64,000 bases of DNA from contig NZ_JAPYZZ010000001.1 of NCBI RefSeq assembly GCF_027460065.1, forward strand, positions 314,864 through 378,863. Direction: 5' to 3'. Positions 34,650 through 43,425 of the stretch are shown here, in pieces. The translations under genes were made by a program, and so were the position numbers. Under the pieces are notes generated by a model. The model worked only from the letters and a program-made list of their open reading frames with translations. It was not told the DNA's origin and ran no database searches. The stretch's first letter is position 1; each line of letters opens with the position of its first letter. This stretch comes from Martinezella rhizogenes. GTDB lineage: Bacteria; Pseudomonadota; Alphaproteobacteria; Rhizobiales; Rhizobiaceae.

Positions 34650-34808
34650 GTGGACGTCATTCGTATTCTCATCGCCATCATCCTTCCACCCGTTGGCGTG
34701 TTTCTTCAGGTCGGCCTCGGGCTGCATTTCTGGCTGAATATTCTTCTGACGCTGTGCGGCTATGTCCCCGGCATCATTCACGCCATCTGGGTGATCCTGC
34801 GCAGGTGA
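34650..34808 (+). CDS. Pmp3/YqaE family small membrane protein
   Basis: 52 residues from GTG 34650 (MDVIRILIAIILPPVGVFLQ, then VGLGLHFWLNILLTLCGYVP). This is a near-consensus Pmp3/YqaE proteolipid with two membrane helices and the GxxHAxWVI end. In yeast Pmp3 affects membrane potential and salt tolerance; bacterial homologues are stress-induced. Start chosen because the family begins exactly here; an upstream in-frame ATG (34611) would add 13 unlike residues. Confidence 0.88.
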   Translation: MDVIRILIAIILPPVGVFLQVGLGLHFWLNILLTLCGYVPGIIHAIWVILRR

Positions 34809-34931
34809 CATCTGCCTTTCATCCGGGATGGGACGTCCGCAACATTTTAGTACGTGACTAAATTCTCAATAGCTTCTGGAACCTCACCTTCTCCTTCACG
34901 TTATGGTGATGACATAGCCAAGGAGAAAATC

Positions 34932-35006
34932 ATGAACCAGATCATCTACATCGTCGGCCTCGTCGTCATCGTTCTCGCGATCCTGTCGTTTTTCGGCTTT
35001 CGTTGA
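34932..35006 (+). CDS. 24-residue single-pass membrane peptide
   Basis: The product begins MNQIIYIVGLVVIVLAILSF and ends FGFR. An AAGGAG stands just upstream of ATG 34932. It is one hydrophobic helix with a basic C-terminus. I recall near-identical short proteins in other Rhizobiales, which supports it as a real gene although it is tiny. Function unknown. It has its own promoter-like AT-rich upstream DNA. Confidence 0.7.
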   Translation: MNQIIYIVGLVVIVLAILSFFGFR

Positions 35007-35125
35007 TCCCCGTTGTCAATTCGATTGCTTGCGCATATCCTAAGCAACAGTGACACACGACTGCATTCATGGGTTGCTTCGCTGTCGGGTGTATTTCGGG
35101 ATCGCGTTGCTCTGGGAGGTGCACG

Positions 35126-35368
35126 ATGAAGAACGAGAGATGGACAGAACCTGTCGAGGTCAATCTTGAGGCGAATGGCAAGAGTGTCATCGCCGGCCCC
35201 TTTGAAGCGCTGACATTGTTGACCGAAGGCTGGCCCAAGATTGGCGGATTGAGCTTCGTGAAAGCCAGAAGCGCCTGCCGCGCCGCCCTTGACGGACGCA
35301 AGTCGCCCGAGGAAGCGCGCAAATGCTTCACCGACGCGGTTTCCGAGATGCAGAAAAACCCGCACTGA
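35126..35368 (+). CDS. DUF982 protein
   Basis: 80 residues from ATG 35126, with GGGAGG upstream. Typical DUF982: W-x-PV-V (RWTEPVEVNLE), GPFEALTLLTEGWPKIGG, ARSACRAALDGRKSPEEARKCF. The family is abundant in Rhizobiales, often plasmid-borne or in accessory regions, and has no known function. Followed by a strong terminator at 35383. Confidence 0.88.
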   Translation: MKNERWTEPVEVNLEANGKSVIAGPFEALTLLTEGWPKIGGLSFVKARSACRAALDGRKSPEEARKCFTDAVSEMQKNPH

Positions 35369-35382
35369 CAGGTCTAAAAGAA

Positions 35383-35412
35383 AACGGCTCCCAAAAGGGA
35401 GCCGTTCTTTTA
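35383..35412 (+). terminator. Terminator after DUF982 gene
   Basis: AACGGCTCCC and GGGAGCCGTT form a 10-bp stem with an AAAA loop, followed by CTTTTA. It may also serve the convergent PRC-barrel gene. Confidence 0.85.
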
Positions 35413-35461
35413 CGGTTGGCGCTTCCGATGATCGAATGGCCGGACGCGCCTGTCCAGACCT

Positions 35462-35854
35462 TTACATCCAATAGGGTGCAACGCCGTAATAGTCGTAGAC
35501 CTTGCGGTCCTTGGCGTAGAGCAGGTCGTCATCATCGAGATTGGTGAAGTGCGGCGCGTTTTCGATCTGTTGCTTGGTCAGATCGATACGATAACCGTCG
35601 ACTTCCTCGTCATAGTGAAGCTTTTCCCAGGGCAGCGGGTAATAGTCGTCACCTATACCCAGGAAGCCGCCGAAGCTCAGCACGGCATAAGCGACACGAC
35701 CGCCGCGTTTTTCCAGAATGATGCGCTGGATCGAACCGATATGCTTGCCATCGGCACCATAAACGCGGGTGCCTTCCACCTTGTCGCTGGCGATGAGGCT
35801 CGGTGTGTCCTTGACATAGGGATCCTGTCCGGCGCGGGGTTCCTGATGCAACAT
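35462..35854 (-). CDS. PRC-barrel domain protein
   Basis: 130 residues from ATG 35854, with GGAGG eight bases upstream. The PRC-barrel spans about 20-95 (LIASDKVEGTRVYGADGKHIGSIQRIILEKRGGRVAYAVLSFGGFLGIGDDYYPLPWEKLHYD). Proteins of this type in rhizobia are stress- or photosynthesis-related accessory proteins; no enzyme activity is expected. The C-terminus (LYAKDRKVYDYYGVAPYWM) is aromatic-rich. Convergent with the DUF982 gene. Confidence 0.9.
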   Translation of the reverse strand: MLHQEPRAGQDPYVKDTPSLIASDKVEGTRVYGADGKHIGSIQRIILEKRGGRVAYAVLSFGGFLGIGDDYYPLPWEKLHYDEEVDGYRIDLTKQQIENAPHFTNLDDDDLLYAKDRKVYDYYGVAPYWM

Positions 35855-35983
35855 GATAGTTTCCTCCATCAATTTCTTCGTTGGTGTCACAGCTGGTAAA
35901 CCCCGGCACCCAACAAATCGTTCCGAAGGGTTTCCGGCTCCACGCCCGGAATTTTTTTGAAGCAGGATGGAACGAAACGACGC

Positions 35984-36865
35984 CTATTGGCGGATTTTCT
36001 GCCAGACGGAAGGGGAAACGCCGACCATTTTGCGGAAGACGCGGGAAAAATGCGCCTGATCCGAAAAACCGGCGGCGATGGCGATATCGGTCAGTGCCAT
36101 GTCCGGCCGCATCATCAGTTCCTTGACGCGATCGATGCGTGCCTGCATCTGCCATTGGTGCGGCGGCACACCGGTTGACGCCTTGAAGGCGTGGCTGAAA
36201 TGGGATTGCGACAGGTTGGTGAGTTCCGCCAGCTCCTCCAGCCGGATCGACCGCAGGCAATGTTGACGGATGTAATCGGTCGCCGCCCGCAATTGCCAGG
36301 CGGCAAGCTTGCTGCGTTTCCTCACCGGTTCCCGTTTCACCTTGAGGAAATCCGTCAACAGCGCCAGCACGAGGCTTTCGCCGTAGAGGTCATGCAGCGG
36401 ATCGGGATTATCGCATTCCGCAGCGATCAGCCGCGCGAGCGCCAGCAGGCGTTCATCCTCGAACATCAGATGCGGATCGAGAAGCGCGTGCGGATCGAAG
36501 CCCTGCACCAGCCGCGCACCCAGCAACCCCGCATCGAAATGCAGATCGAGATGGCGCACGAAGGAGACATTGCTGAGTTCGGCATGCACTTTGATATCGG
36601 CGGGCACGAAGGAAATCCGGTTCGCCTTGGACGAACCGCAATTGTCGCGGCGGCAGCGGTTCATCATGAACCGGCCGTCATCCTTCCCATCCATATCGAG
36701 CAGGAAAACGAAACGCGGATCCTTGCCGACATAACGGCCACCCGCCTTTGGCGCGCAGCGCACATCCCAGAGATCGGCAACGATGCCGTTCCACACCCTT
36801 GAGCGCGGGCCGCCGGTAACGGCGAAACCCTCGATCTCATTTTCCATCCGCACGCGGAAAGCCAT
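35984..36865 (-). CDS. AraC-family transcriptional regulator
   Basis: 293 residues. The C-terminal AraC double HTH (about 190-290) is clear: RSIRLEELAELTNLSQSHFSHAFKASTGVPPHQWQMQARIDRV and ALTDIAIAAGFSDQAHFSRVFRKMVGVSPSVWQ. The N-terminal part (cupin-like, about 1-170) has CRRDNCGSSKANRISFVP. It follows the TonB receptor on the same strand with 110 bp between, including an iron-type box in a perfect palindrome. It is a likely siderophore-responsive activator of that receptor, by analogy with PchR/RhrA-type regulators. Confidence 0.9.
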   Translation of the reverse strand: MAFRVRMENEIEGFAVTGGPRSRVWNGIVADLWDVRCAPKAGGRYVGKDPRFVFLLDMDGKDDGRFMMNRCRRDNCGSSKANRISFVPADIKVHAELSNVSFVRHLDLHFDAGLLGARLVQGFDPHALLDPHLMFEDERLLALARLIAAECDNPDPLHDLYGESLVLALLTDFLKVKREPVRKRSKLAAWQLRAATDYIRQHCLRSIRLEELAELTNLSQSHFSHAFKASTGVPPHQWQMQARIDRVKELMMRPDMALTDIAIAAGFSDQAHFSRVFRKMVGVSPSVWQKIRQ

Positions 36866-36897
36866 GGCCTCTCAATCCCGCAAAGCGCCACGGCGCT

Positions 36898-36932
36898 ACT
36901 ATAAACATGATAAATCTATTCATGTTTATAGT
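36898..36932. promoter_or_regulatory. 12-bp-arm palindrome with IRO/RirA-type box before the AraC gene
   Basis: ACTATAAACATG (36898-36909) and CATGTTTATAGT (36921-36932) are perfect inverted arms. The centre is TGATAAATCTATTCA (36908-36922), a TGA-N9-TCA box as bound by RirA. It is AT-rich and lacks a T-run, so operator is a better reading than terminator. Confidence 0.65.
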
Positions 36933-36975
36933 GGTAAACCTCATTTTCCGCAACTGGTCGGCCGTTGGCCCTGCC

Positions 36976-39165
36976 TCACCACTTCTTGGAAAGCTTGAGG
37001 GTGATGGTGCGACTATCGCCCCAGCCGCAGACGGAGACGCCGGCGCAGCTCTTGACATATTCCTTGTCGAAGACATTCGCGACGTTGACTGAGGCCGTCC
37101 AGTCGTTCTTCTGGTAGCGGATCGCGGCATCGAAGACCGCAGCGTCTGGAACACGCAGCGTGTTTGCCGCATCCGCCCAGGACTTGCCCTGATAACGCAC
37201 GCCGCCGCCAATGCTGAGGCCTTCAAATGTCTGATCGGTGAAAGCGTAGTCTACCCATAGCGACGCGGTGTGAGCGGGCACGATCCACGGCGATTTGCCG
37301 ATCAGGTTGGGATTGGCATCCTTGGTGATATCGAGATCAGTATAGGAATAGGAGGCGAGCGCCTTCCAGTTCTCATCGAGATTGGCCTTGGCTTCCAGCT
37401 CGAAACCGGTGGACTCCATCTGCCCGAACTGACCGCTCGTGGTCACGCCGCCCGCCGTATAGGAAACGATGGCATTGTCCTTGACCAGCTTGAAGACGGA
37501 AGCCGTGATGCTGCCGTCGAAGAAGCTCGGCTCGTATTTGATACCGGCCTCGAACTGGTGCCCTTCCTCCGGGGAGGCAGGGGTGCCGTCGGCGAGCGTA
37601 TCGATCAGCGGATTGAAGAAGGTGGCGGCCGAAACATAAGGGGTCAGGCCATTGTCGAACTCATAAGCCAGACCGGCGCGGCCGCTCAGCGCGTCATCAT
37701 TGGAGCGGCGGGAAACACCCGCCGGCAGCCGGTTGTTCAGTTCGGTATCGACATAGTCATAACGGCCATTCAGCGTGACCAGCCAGCCATCACCAAACCG
37801 CAGCTGATCCTGGGCATAGATACCGATCTGCTGCTGGGTGACGATATTGTCGGCATAAACGAAGTTCGTTCCCTGCGTCGAGCCATAGACCGGCTTCAGC
37901 GCGCCGATCGCATTCGATCCGCAGCAGGCCTGCACCTGATCCAGCCGGTAATATTTGTAGTCGAGGCCGAACAGCAGTGAATGGCTCACCGCGCCTGTAT
38001 CGAACTGGCCTTCGACGCGGTTGTCGACGCCGAAGTTGTCGACCTTCGACACACCGTCATAACCGAAGCGGGTCAACATATAGTCGTTGGTGGTGGGATC
38101 GAGGATCGGCTGGCCGTTGGCATCAGCATTCGCCCAGCCGCCCGGATAGGGCCCGGTCTCGTGCTTGTAGAGATGGCCGTAACGGGCATTCTGGCTGATC
38201 TTCCAGCCATTGTCGAATTCGTGGCTGACGTCGTAGCCCACCATCGACTGATAGACACGGCCATTATCGATGTCCGGTTCGCCATAAAAGGCCTTGCGGT
38301 CAAGCTTGCCGAAGGGTGCGTCGACCACGGTGCCGACATAGGGCAGGAAACCGTTGCCGACATGGACCTGATCGAGTGCCGAGAAATAACCGTAGAGCGT
38401 GGCGCTCGTCTGCGCATCCGGCTCGAAGGTGATCTGCGGCATGATGAAACCGCGCAGATCCTCGGAATAGTCGGTGTAATTGTCGCCGCCCGAGACCTTG
38501 CCGGTGACGCGATATTTCCACACGCCCTGCTCATCAACCTTGTCGCCGAGATCGAAACCGAAGAAGGCATTGCCGAAATTGTTGATGCCGATTTCCGTTT
38601 CGCGGACCGGTTCATCCTGCGTGTGTTTGCGGACCATCTGCACGATGCCGCCGGGATTGGCTCCGCCATAGAGCACCGAGGCGGGCCCTTTGAGAATCTC
38701 CACCCGCTCCAGACCATAGGCATCCATCTGGAAACCGCCGAAACCATAGCTGAACAGGTTCAGCCCATCCAGGAACACGCCAGTCTGGGTTGCCTGGAAA
38801 CCACGGATGTAAAACCAGTCCGTATCCGGGTCTGTGCCGAAGGGTTCCGCCGTCACGCCGGGCGTATAACGCAGCACCTCGTCGATTTTGGTCACCGCAC
38901 CGCGGTCGTCCATTTCCTTGCGGCCGACGACCGATACGGACTGGGGAATGTCTTTCGTTTCCGTCTCGGTTTTCGAACCCGTCGCACTTTTCTTGGCGAC
39001 ATAACCCCGGACCGGTCCTGTCGCGTTTTCCGCGCCCTGTCCTTCAACGGTAATCTGCTTCAGAACGGTCGTTTCCTGTGCGTGGCCCATCACAGGCCCC
39101 ATCAGAACAACGACAGCCGTTCCCAAAGCCAGACGGCTCAAAAACATCCCATGCAAATTTTTCAA
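36976..39165 (-). CDS. TonB-dependent siderophore receptor
   Basis: 729 residues. Signal peptide ends at ...GHAQE (about 30). An N-terminal TonB-box-type stretch (TVLKQITVEGQ) is followed by the plug (about 60-190: KDIPQSVSVVGRKEMDD, LRYTPGVTAEPFG, WFYIRGFQATQTGVFLDGL, EILKGPASVLYGGANPGGIVQM) and a 22-strand barrel ending in FDKEYVKSCAGVSVCGWGDSRTITLKLSKKW with a terminal Trp. Plug motifs fit FhuA/FoxA-type hydroxamate siderophore receptors; the ligand is not certain. An IRO box at 39231-39245 precedes it. Confidence 0.95.
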   Translation of the reverse strand: MKNLHGMFLSRLALGTAVVVLMGPVMGHAQETTVLKQITVEGQGAENATGPVRGYVAKKSATGSKTETETKDIPQSVSVVGRKEMDDRGAVTKIDEVLRYTPGVTAEPFGTDPDTDWFYIRGFQATQTGVFLDGLNLFSYGFGGFQMDAYGLERVEILKGPASVLYGGANPGGIVQMVRKHTQDEPVRETEIGINNFGNAFFGFDLGDKVDEQGVWKYRVTGKVSGGDNYTDYSEDLRGFIMPQITFEPDAQTSATLYGYFSALDQVHVGNGFLPYVGTVVDAPFGKLDRKAFYGEPDIDNGRVYQSMVGYDVSHEFDNGWKISQNARYGHLYKHETGPYPGGWANADANGQPILDPTTNDYMLTRFGYDGVSKVDNFGVDNRVEGQFDTGAVSHSLLFGLDYKYYRLDQVQACCGSNAIGALKPVYGSTQGTNFVYADNIVTQQQIGIYAQDQLRFGDGWLVTLNGRYDYVDTELNNRLPAGVSRRSNDDALSGRAGLAYEFDNGLTPYVSAATFFNPLIDTLADGTPASPEEGHQFEAGIKYEPSFFDGSITASVFKLVKDNAIVSYTAGGVTTSGQFGQMESTGFELEAKANLDENWKALASYSYTDLDITKDANPNLIGKSPWIVPAHTASLWVDYAFTDQTFEGLSIGGGVRYQGKSWADAANTLRVPDAAVFDAAIRYQKNDWTASVNVANVFDKEYVKSCAGVSVCGWGDSRTITLKLSKKW

Positions 39166-39230
39166 GATATGCCCCGAAACAGATCGCGGCCAATGTCCAT
39201 ATCCGACAGGCCGCAGCGCCTCAATTAAGA

Positions 39231-39245
39231 TGAGTGTTTACATCA
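39231..39245. promoter_or_regulatory. IRO/RirA-type box upstream of the siderophore receptor
   Basis: TGAGTGTTTACATCA fits TGA-N9-TCA exactly. It lies 66-80 bp before the receptor start and within an AT-rich promoter-like segment (TCAATTAAGA before it). Confidence 0.6.
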
Positions 39246-39344
39246 GGATTAAGGCGGGATGCTTGTCGTTTTCGGCGTGGATTTGAAGCTTATTGGCTTC
39301 TCGCACAGTTTCAGACCCGTCATTTGTGAGGCAGGGCGCGGATA

Positions 39345-41021
39345 TCAGCCCTTGCGCCGGCCGATCCTCGCAAGCAGCACCACGGGAAGCATGCCGATGA
39401 CGACGATCGCCAGTGCTGCGATAGACGCCTCCTCATAGGTGCCGCGCGCCGCTTCGCCATAAAGATGGGTGGCGAAGGTTTCGAAATTGAGCGGGCGAAG
39501 GAGAAGTGTCGCAGGAAGTTCCTTGACGCAATCGACGAAGATCAGCAGCGCCGCCGCCGCAAGCGACGCCTTGGAAAGCGGCAGGTGAATCTGACGGAAG
39601 GTCTGTGTCGCGGATCGCCCCAGCGTGCGCGATGCATGATCGAAGGATTGCGGGATGCGGCTGAGCCCCGCATCGACACCGCCCGCGGCAATGGTGAGGA
39701 AACGGGCGGAATAGGCATAGATGAGGGCCGCGCCACTGCCGATGAAGATGAGGCCGGTGGAAATGCCGAACCAGTCACGCATGGTCTGATCGACAAAACG
39801 ATCGAAACCGCCAAGCGCGATCAGCACGCCGATGGCGATGACCGTTCCGGGGGCCGCATAACCGACCGTCGAGAGGCGGTAAGACCAGAGCGACAGACGC
39901 CCCGGCGCAAGGCGCATGGCATAAGCGACCGCAAGGCCGAGGATCAGGGTGATCAGCGTCGCCAGACCGGCAAAGACGATGGTGTTCACGGCCTCATCGG
40001 CAAAACGGGCCGACAGACCACTGAAACGGAACCGCTTCCATGCCTCGATGACGAGATAACTCGCAGGCGCCACGAAGCCGATCAGGACCGGCAGGCTGCC
40101 GAGCGTAAAGGCGATCCAGCCCTTGAGGCCTGTCAGCCGCAGCGGCTCCAGCTCCCTGCTTTTCTGCGCGGAAACCGAATAACGCTGCTTGCGCCGCGCC
40201 CAGCGCTCCAGCGCCACGAGGGCGACGACGATGAACAGCATGGAAAGCGCGATCTGCGCCGCACCCGGCAGGTCCGATTTCGTGACCCAGGTGGTGTAGA
40301 CCGAAACCGTGAGGGTGCGCACGCCCAAAAATTCCGAAGCGCCGATATCGTTCAGCGCCTCCATCAGCGCGAGACTGACGCCGACGGCGATTGCCGGACG
40401 CGCCAAGGGCACCGCCACCTTGAAAAAAGCCGCACGCCGGGAAACGCCGAGCGTGCGGGCCACTTCCAGCAGGTTGCCCGCCTGCGTCAGGAACATGGCG
40501 CGCACGGGAATATAGACATAGGGGAACAACACGAAGCCGAGAAGGACAATGCAGCCTGCGGTCGATCTTATGTCCGGCAGCCGGAATTCGCGCGGGCTGG
40601 AATAACCGAGCAGCCACCGTATCGCACCCTGCACCGGCCCGATCGGATGCAGAATATCGAGATAGGCGTAAGCGACGATATAGGTGGGCATGGCCAGCGG
40701 TAGCAGCAGCGCCCATTCAAGCACTCTGCGCCCGGGAAAATCATAGGCGGTGACCAGCCACGCGGCCGAGGTTCCGACCACACCGGCCAGCAGCCCGACG
40801 CCGGCAAGAAGGATGGCCGTATCCGGCAGAGCCGTCCAGAGCACGGTCGCGCCGAGATGATCCCACAGGCCTTCCGAGCCCTGCACCGCCTGCGAAACAA
40901 GCGCCAGAACCGGCACCATGGCACCACAGACCGCCAGCAAAGAAAGGCCCAGCCACCAGAAGGTGGAGGAAAACCTGGCTCTCGCCGGATGGGTCAATGG
41001 CTGGATGGTGTCTGGGTTCAT
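39345..41021 (-). CDS. fbpB: Ferric iron ABC transporter permease (FbpB-like)
   Basis: 558 residues, two fused permease halves with about 12 membrane helices. Each half has an EAA loop: GNLLEVARTLGVSRRAAFFKVAVPLARPAIAVG and SFDHASRTLGRSATQTFRQIHLPLSKASLAAA. This is the FbpB/SfuB layout for ferric or other periplasmic iron import. It follows the binding-protein gene by 72 bp on the same strand. The ATPase gene lies upstream with its own promoter. Confidence 0.9.
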   Translation of the reverse strand: MNPDTIQPLTHPARARFSSTFWWLGLSLLAVCGAMVPVLALVSQAVQGSEGLWDHLGATVLWTALPDTAILLAGVGLLAGVVGTSAAWLVTAYDFPGRRVLEWALLLPLAMPTYIVAYAYLDILHPIGPVQGAIRWLLGYSSPREFRLPDIRSTAGCIVLLGFVLFPYVYIPVRAMFLTQAGNLLEVARTLGVSRRAAFFKVAVPLARPAIAVGVSLALMEALNDIGASEFLGVRTLTVSVYTTWVTKSDLPGAAQIALSMLFIVVALVALERWARRKQRYSVSAQKSRELEPLRLTGLKGWIAFTLGSLPVLIGFVAPASYLVIEAWKRFRFSGLSARFADEAVNTIVFAGLATLITLILGLAVAYAMRLAPGRLSLWSYRLSTVGYAAPGTVIAIGVLIALGGFDRFVDQTMRDWFGISTGLIFIGSGAALIYAYSARFLTIAAGGVDAGLSRIPQSFDHASRTLGRSATQTFRQIHLPLSKASLAAAALLIFVDCVKELPATLLLRPLNFETFATHLYGEAARGTYEEASIAALAIVVIGMLPVVLLARIGRRKG

Positions 41022-41093
41022 GTGCTTCTGGAAAATACGCGGAAAGGCGTCCGCGTGTGCGAACGCCTTCCACCTTGTTATCGTCGACTGGCC

Positions 41094-42110
41094 TTACTTG
41101 TCGAAACCGACCTTGTCGACCAGTTCGCTCGCCTGCTTGCGATGCGACACGATTTCCGTGAGCGGCTTGTTGTCGATCTTCAGTGTGCCGAAGGAAGCGA
41201 CGATCTCGTTGAGAGCCGCACCCTGCTTGACCGGATATTCGTAGTTGGCTTCGGCATAGATCTTCTGGGCTTCGTCAGAGACGAGATATTCCAGAAGCTT
41301 GACGGCTTCCGCCTTGTTCGGCGCATTCTTGGCCACGGCCGCACCGCTGATATTGACCTGGGTGCCGCCATTCTTGAAGGTCGGTAGAACCACCTTGATA
41401 GCATCGCCCCACTTCACCTGCTCCTCGCCGCCCTTGCCCGAACGCATCAGGCCGACATAATAGGAGTTGGCAATGCCGATATCGCAAATGCCGCCAAGAA
41501 TATCCTTGGCAACGTCACGGTCGCCGCCGCCGGCCTTGCGGGCAAGGTTTTCCTTGACGCCGGCAAGCCACTTTTCGGTGTCAGCCGCGCCGTAATGGGC
41601 AATGTAGTCGGCAAACAGCGCCGTGTTATAGGGATGCTGGCCGGCGCGAATGCAGACCTTGCCCTTCCACTTCGCATCCGCCAGATCCTCATAATTGAAG
41701 GAAGCGAGATCGACGTCCTTCGCCGCATAAAGAACGCGGGCGCGCATCGAGAGCGCAAACCAGTGGCCCTTTGCATCGCGAAGCTCAGCGGGAACAGCCT
41801 TGGTCAGGGTCTCGGATTCGACCGCCTGGGTTACACCCTTTTCGGCGAGATCAACGAGATTACCAGCATCGACAGTCATCAGAACGTCGGCAGGGGAACT
41901 GGCGCCCTCGCTCAGAACGCGCTCAGCCAGACCGTCCTTGAGGAACACGGTGTTGACCTTGACGCCGCTCGAAGCGGTGAAGGATTCCAGCAGCGGCTGG
42001 ATCAGGCCCGGCTCGCGGGTTGTGTAGATGTTGAGCTCAGCGGCGCTCACCGTTCCGGCGGCAAAGGTAACCGTGCTGGCAAGCAGGGCAAATCGAGTAA
42101 ATTTCGTCAT
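41094..42110 (-). CDS. fbpA: Ferric iron ABC transporter substrate-binding protein (FbpA-like)
   Basis: 338 residues from ATG 42110, which has GGGAG eight bases upstream. Sec signal (FALLASTVTFAAGTVSAAE). Type II binding fold: LNIYTTREPGLIQPLLESF, ASSPADVLMTVDAGNLVDLAEKG, FALSMRARVLYAAKDVD, and iron-ligand tyrosines in IGIANSYYVGLMRSGKG. These tyrosines are the anchor of ferric-binding FbpA/FutA proteins. An IRO box at 42160-42174 precedes the gene. Confidence 0.93.
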   Translation of the reverse strand: MTKFTRFALLASTVTFAAGTVSAAELNIYTTREPGLIQPLLESFTASSGVKVNTVFLKDGLAERVLSEGASSPADVLMTVDAGNLVDLAEKGVTQAVESETLTKAVPAELRDAKGHWFALSMRARVLYAAKDVDLASFNYEDLADAKWKGKVCIRAGQHPYNTALFADYIAHYGAADTEKWLAGVKENLARKAGGGDRDVAKDILGGICDIGIANSYYVGLMRSGKGGEEQVKWGDAIKVVLPTFKNGGTQVNISGAAVAKNAPNKAEAVKLLEYLVSDEAQKIYAEANYEYPVKQGAALNEIVASFGTLKIDNKPLTEIVSHRKQASELVDKVGFDK

Positions 42111-42159
42111 AGAGTATCTCCCTCTCCGATAGCGGCAATAGGGGAGCAAACATCATACA

Positions 42160-42174
42160 TGACGGTGTAAATCA
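42160..42174. promoter_or_regulatory. IRO/RirA-type box upstream of fbpA
   Basis: TGACGGTGTAAATCA fits TGA-N9-TCA exactly, about 50 bp before the fbpA start. Confidence 0.6.
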
Positions 42175-42262
42175 AGTTTTATTTCTTCGATTTTCGTACG
42201 TATTTGGTCACCAAGAGTTGAAAACAGGGCCGAAATAAACATGCAAATACCCTTATTCAACT

Positions 42263-43309
42263 TCAGGTAAATATCAGCACCCCCTTGGGATCGATGCCGA
42301 ACCGCACGGCTTTGGTTTTGGCCGTGCGCTGCATCGTCCTGACACGGAGGTCGGCGGGCAGTCCCGGCACGGCAATGCCAAGCTGCTCGATCTCGCCGAG
42401 AAAGACCCGGCTCGATATTTCGCCGGCAATGCCTTCTCTGGCGGTGCCATCCTCGATGATCGAAATCGCATTCGGACGAACATAGGCGATCGCGGCGAGA
42501 CCGTCAGGCAGATCGGATGCATCGCCCAGCAGCCCAAGCGGCGTTTCGACACGGCCCTGTTTCACCCGGCCTTCGATCTTGTTGAAGGCGCAGAAAAAAT
42601 CGGCGGCATAGCGGGTTTTGGGATTGTCGTGGATTTCGTAACCCGTGCCGCTCTGGACGATGCGCCCACGCTGCATCAGCACCACACGGTCACCTGCCGA
42701 TAGTGCCTCTTCCGGGTCATGGGTGACCATGATCGCGGTAGTGCCCAGTTGCCGCAGAAGGCCGAGCGTTTCCTCACGCACATTGTCGCGCAATCCACGG
42801 TCCAGATTGGAAAAGGGTTCATCCATCAGCAGCAGGCCGGGCTGTGGGGCGAGTGCGCGGGCAAGTGCCACGCGCTGCTGCTCCCCGCCCGAAAGCGTAT
42901 GCGGATAACGTTTGGCCAGCTCCTGCAGATGGACATGCTCGATCATTTCCACGGCACGGCGACGCGCCTCCGCCTTCGGCAGTGACCGGAGACCGAACAG
43001 GACATTCTGCTCCACGGTCAGATGCGGGAACAGCGCATAATCCTGAAAAACGAAACCGATATTGCGCTTTTCCGGTTCGACAAAGGCAGCCGGCCCGGCA
43101 ACAACATTGCCATTGAGGGACACGCTGCCGCGATCCGGCGTTTCCACGCCGGCCACAATGCGCAGCAAAGTCGATTTTCCACAGCCGGAGCGTCCCACCA
43201 GACAAATAATTTCGCCACGTTCAACGGCAAGATCGATATCGGACAGAACATCCGTATGGCCGAATCTTTTTCCAACCGATTTCAGTTCAAGCGCTGCGCT
43301 GCCTGCCAT
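42263..43309 (-). CDS. fbpC: Ferric iron ABC transporter ATPase (FbpC-like)
   Basis: 348 residues from ATG 43309 (MAGSAALELKSVGKRFGHTD), with AGGA six bases upstream. Walker A GRSGCGKST, Q-loop FVFQDYALFPH, signature LSGGEQQRVALARAL, Walker B LLLMDEPFSNLD, H-loop VTHDPEEAL. A C-terminal TOBE-type domain (about 240-348) follows, as in FbpC. It precedes fbpA by 152 bp on the same strand, with an IRO box upstream of each, so both may be iron-controlled. Confidence 0.93.
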   Translation of the reverse strand: MAGSAALELKSVGKRFGHTDVLSDIDLAVERGEIICLVGRSGCGKSTLLRIVAGVETPDRGSVSLNGNVVAGPAAFVEPEKRNIGFVFQDYALFPHLTVEQNVLFGLRSLPKAEARRRAVEMIEHVHLQELAKRYPHTLSGGEQQRVALARALAPQPGLLLMDEPFSNLDRGLRDNVREETLGLLRQLGTTAIMVTHDPEEALSAGDRVVLMQRGRIVQSGTGYEIHDNPKTRYAADFFCAFNKIEGRVKQGRVETPLGLLGDASDLPDGLAAIAYVRPNAISIIEDGTAREGIAGEISSRVFLGEIEQLGIAVPGLPADLRVRTMQRTAKTKAVRFGIDPKGVLIFT

Positions 43310-43340
43310 TTCCAATCCTGCCCTGCTTTGCGAATTATGT

Positions 43341-43355
43341 TGATCGCTCAAATCA
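43341..43355. promoter_or_regulatory. IRO/RirA-type box upstream of fbpC
   Basis: TGATCGCTCAAATCA fits TGA-N9-TCA exactly, 32-46 bp before the fbpC start. The remaining part of this 358-bp gap (43310-43667) carries the fadD promoter region and no gene I can recognise. Confidence 0.6.
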
Positions 43356-43425
43356 GGATTAAAGTCAAAAAACTGCGCCGGATACGGTTTCCATTCACGA
43401 CGTTGCGAGATGTGCGGCAGCAATA

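Noticed and set aside
37981-39228. Plus-strand open frame opposite the TonB receptor
   Set aside because: The receptor has a signal peptide, plug motifs and terminal Trp; the antisense frame has none.
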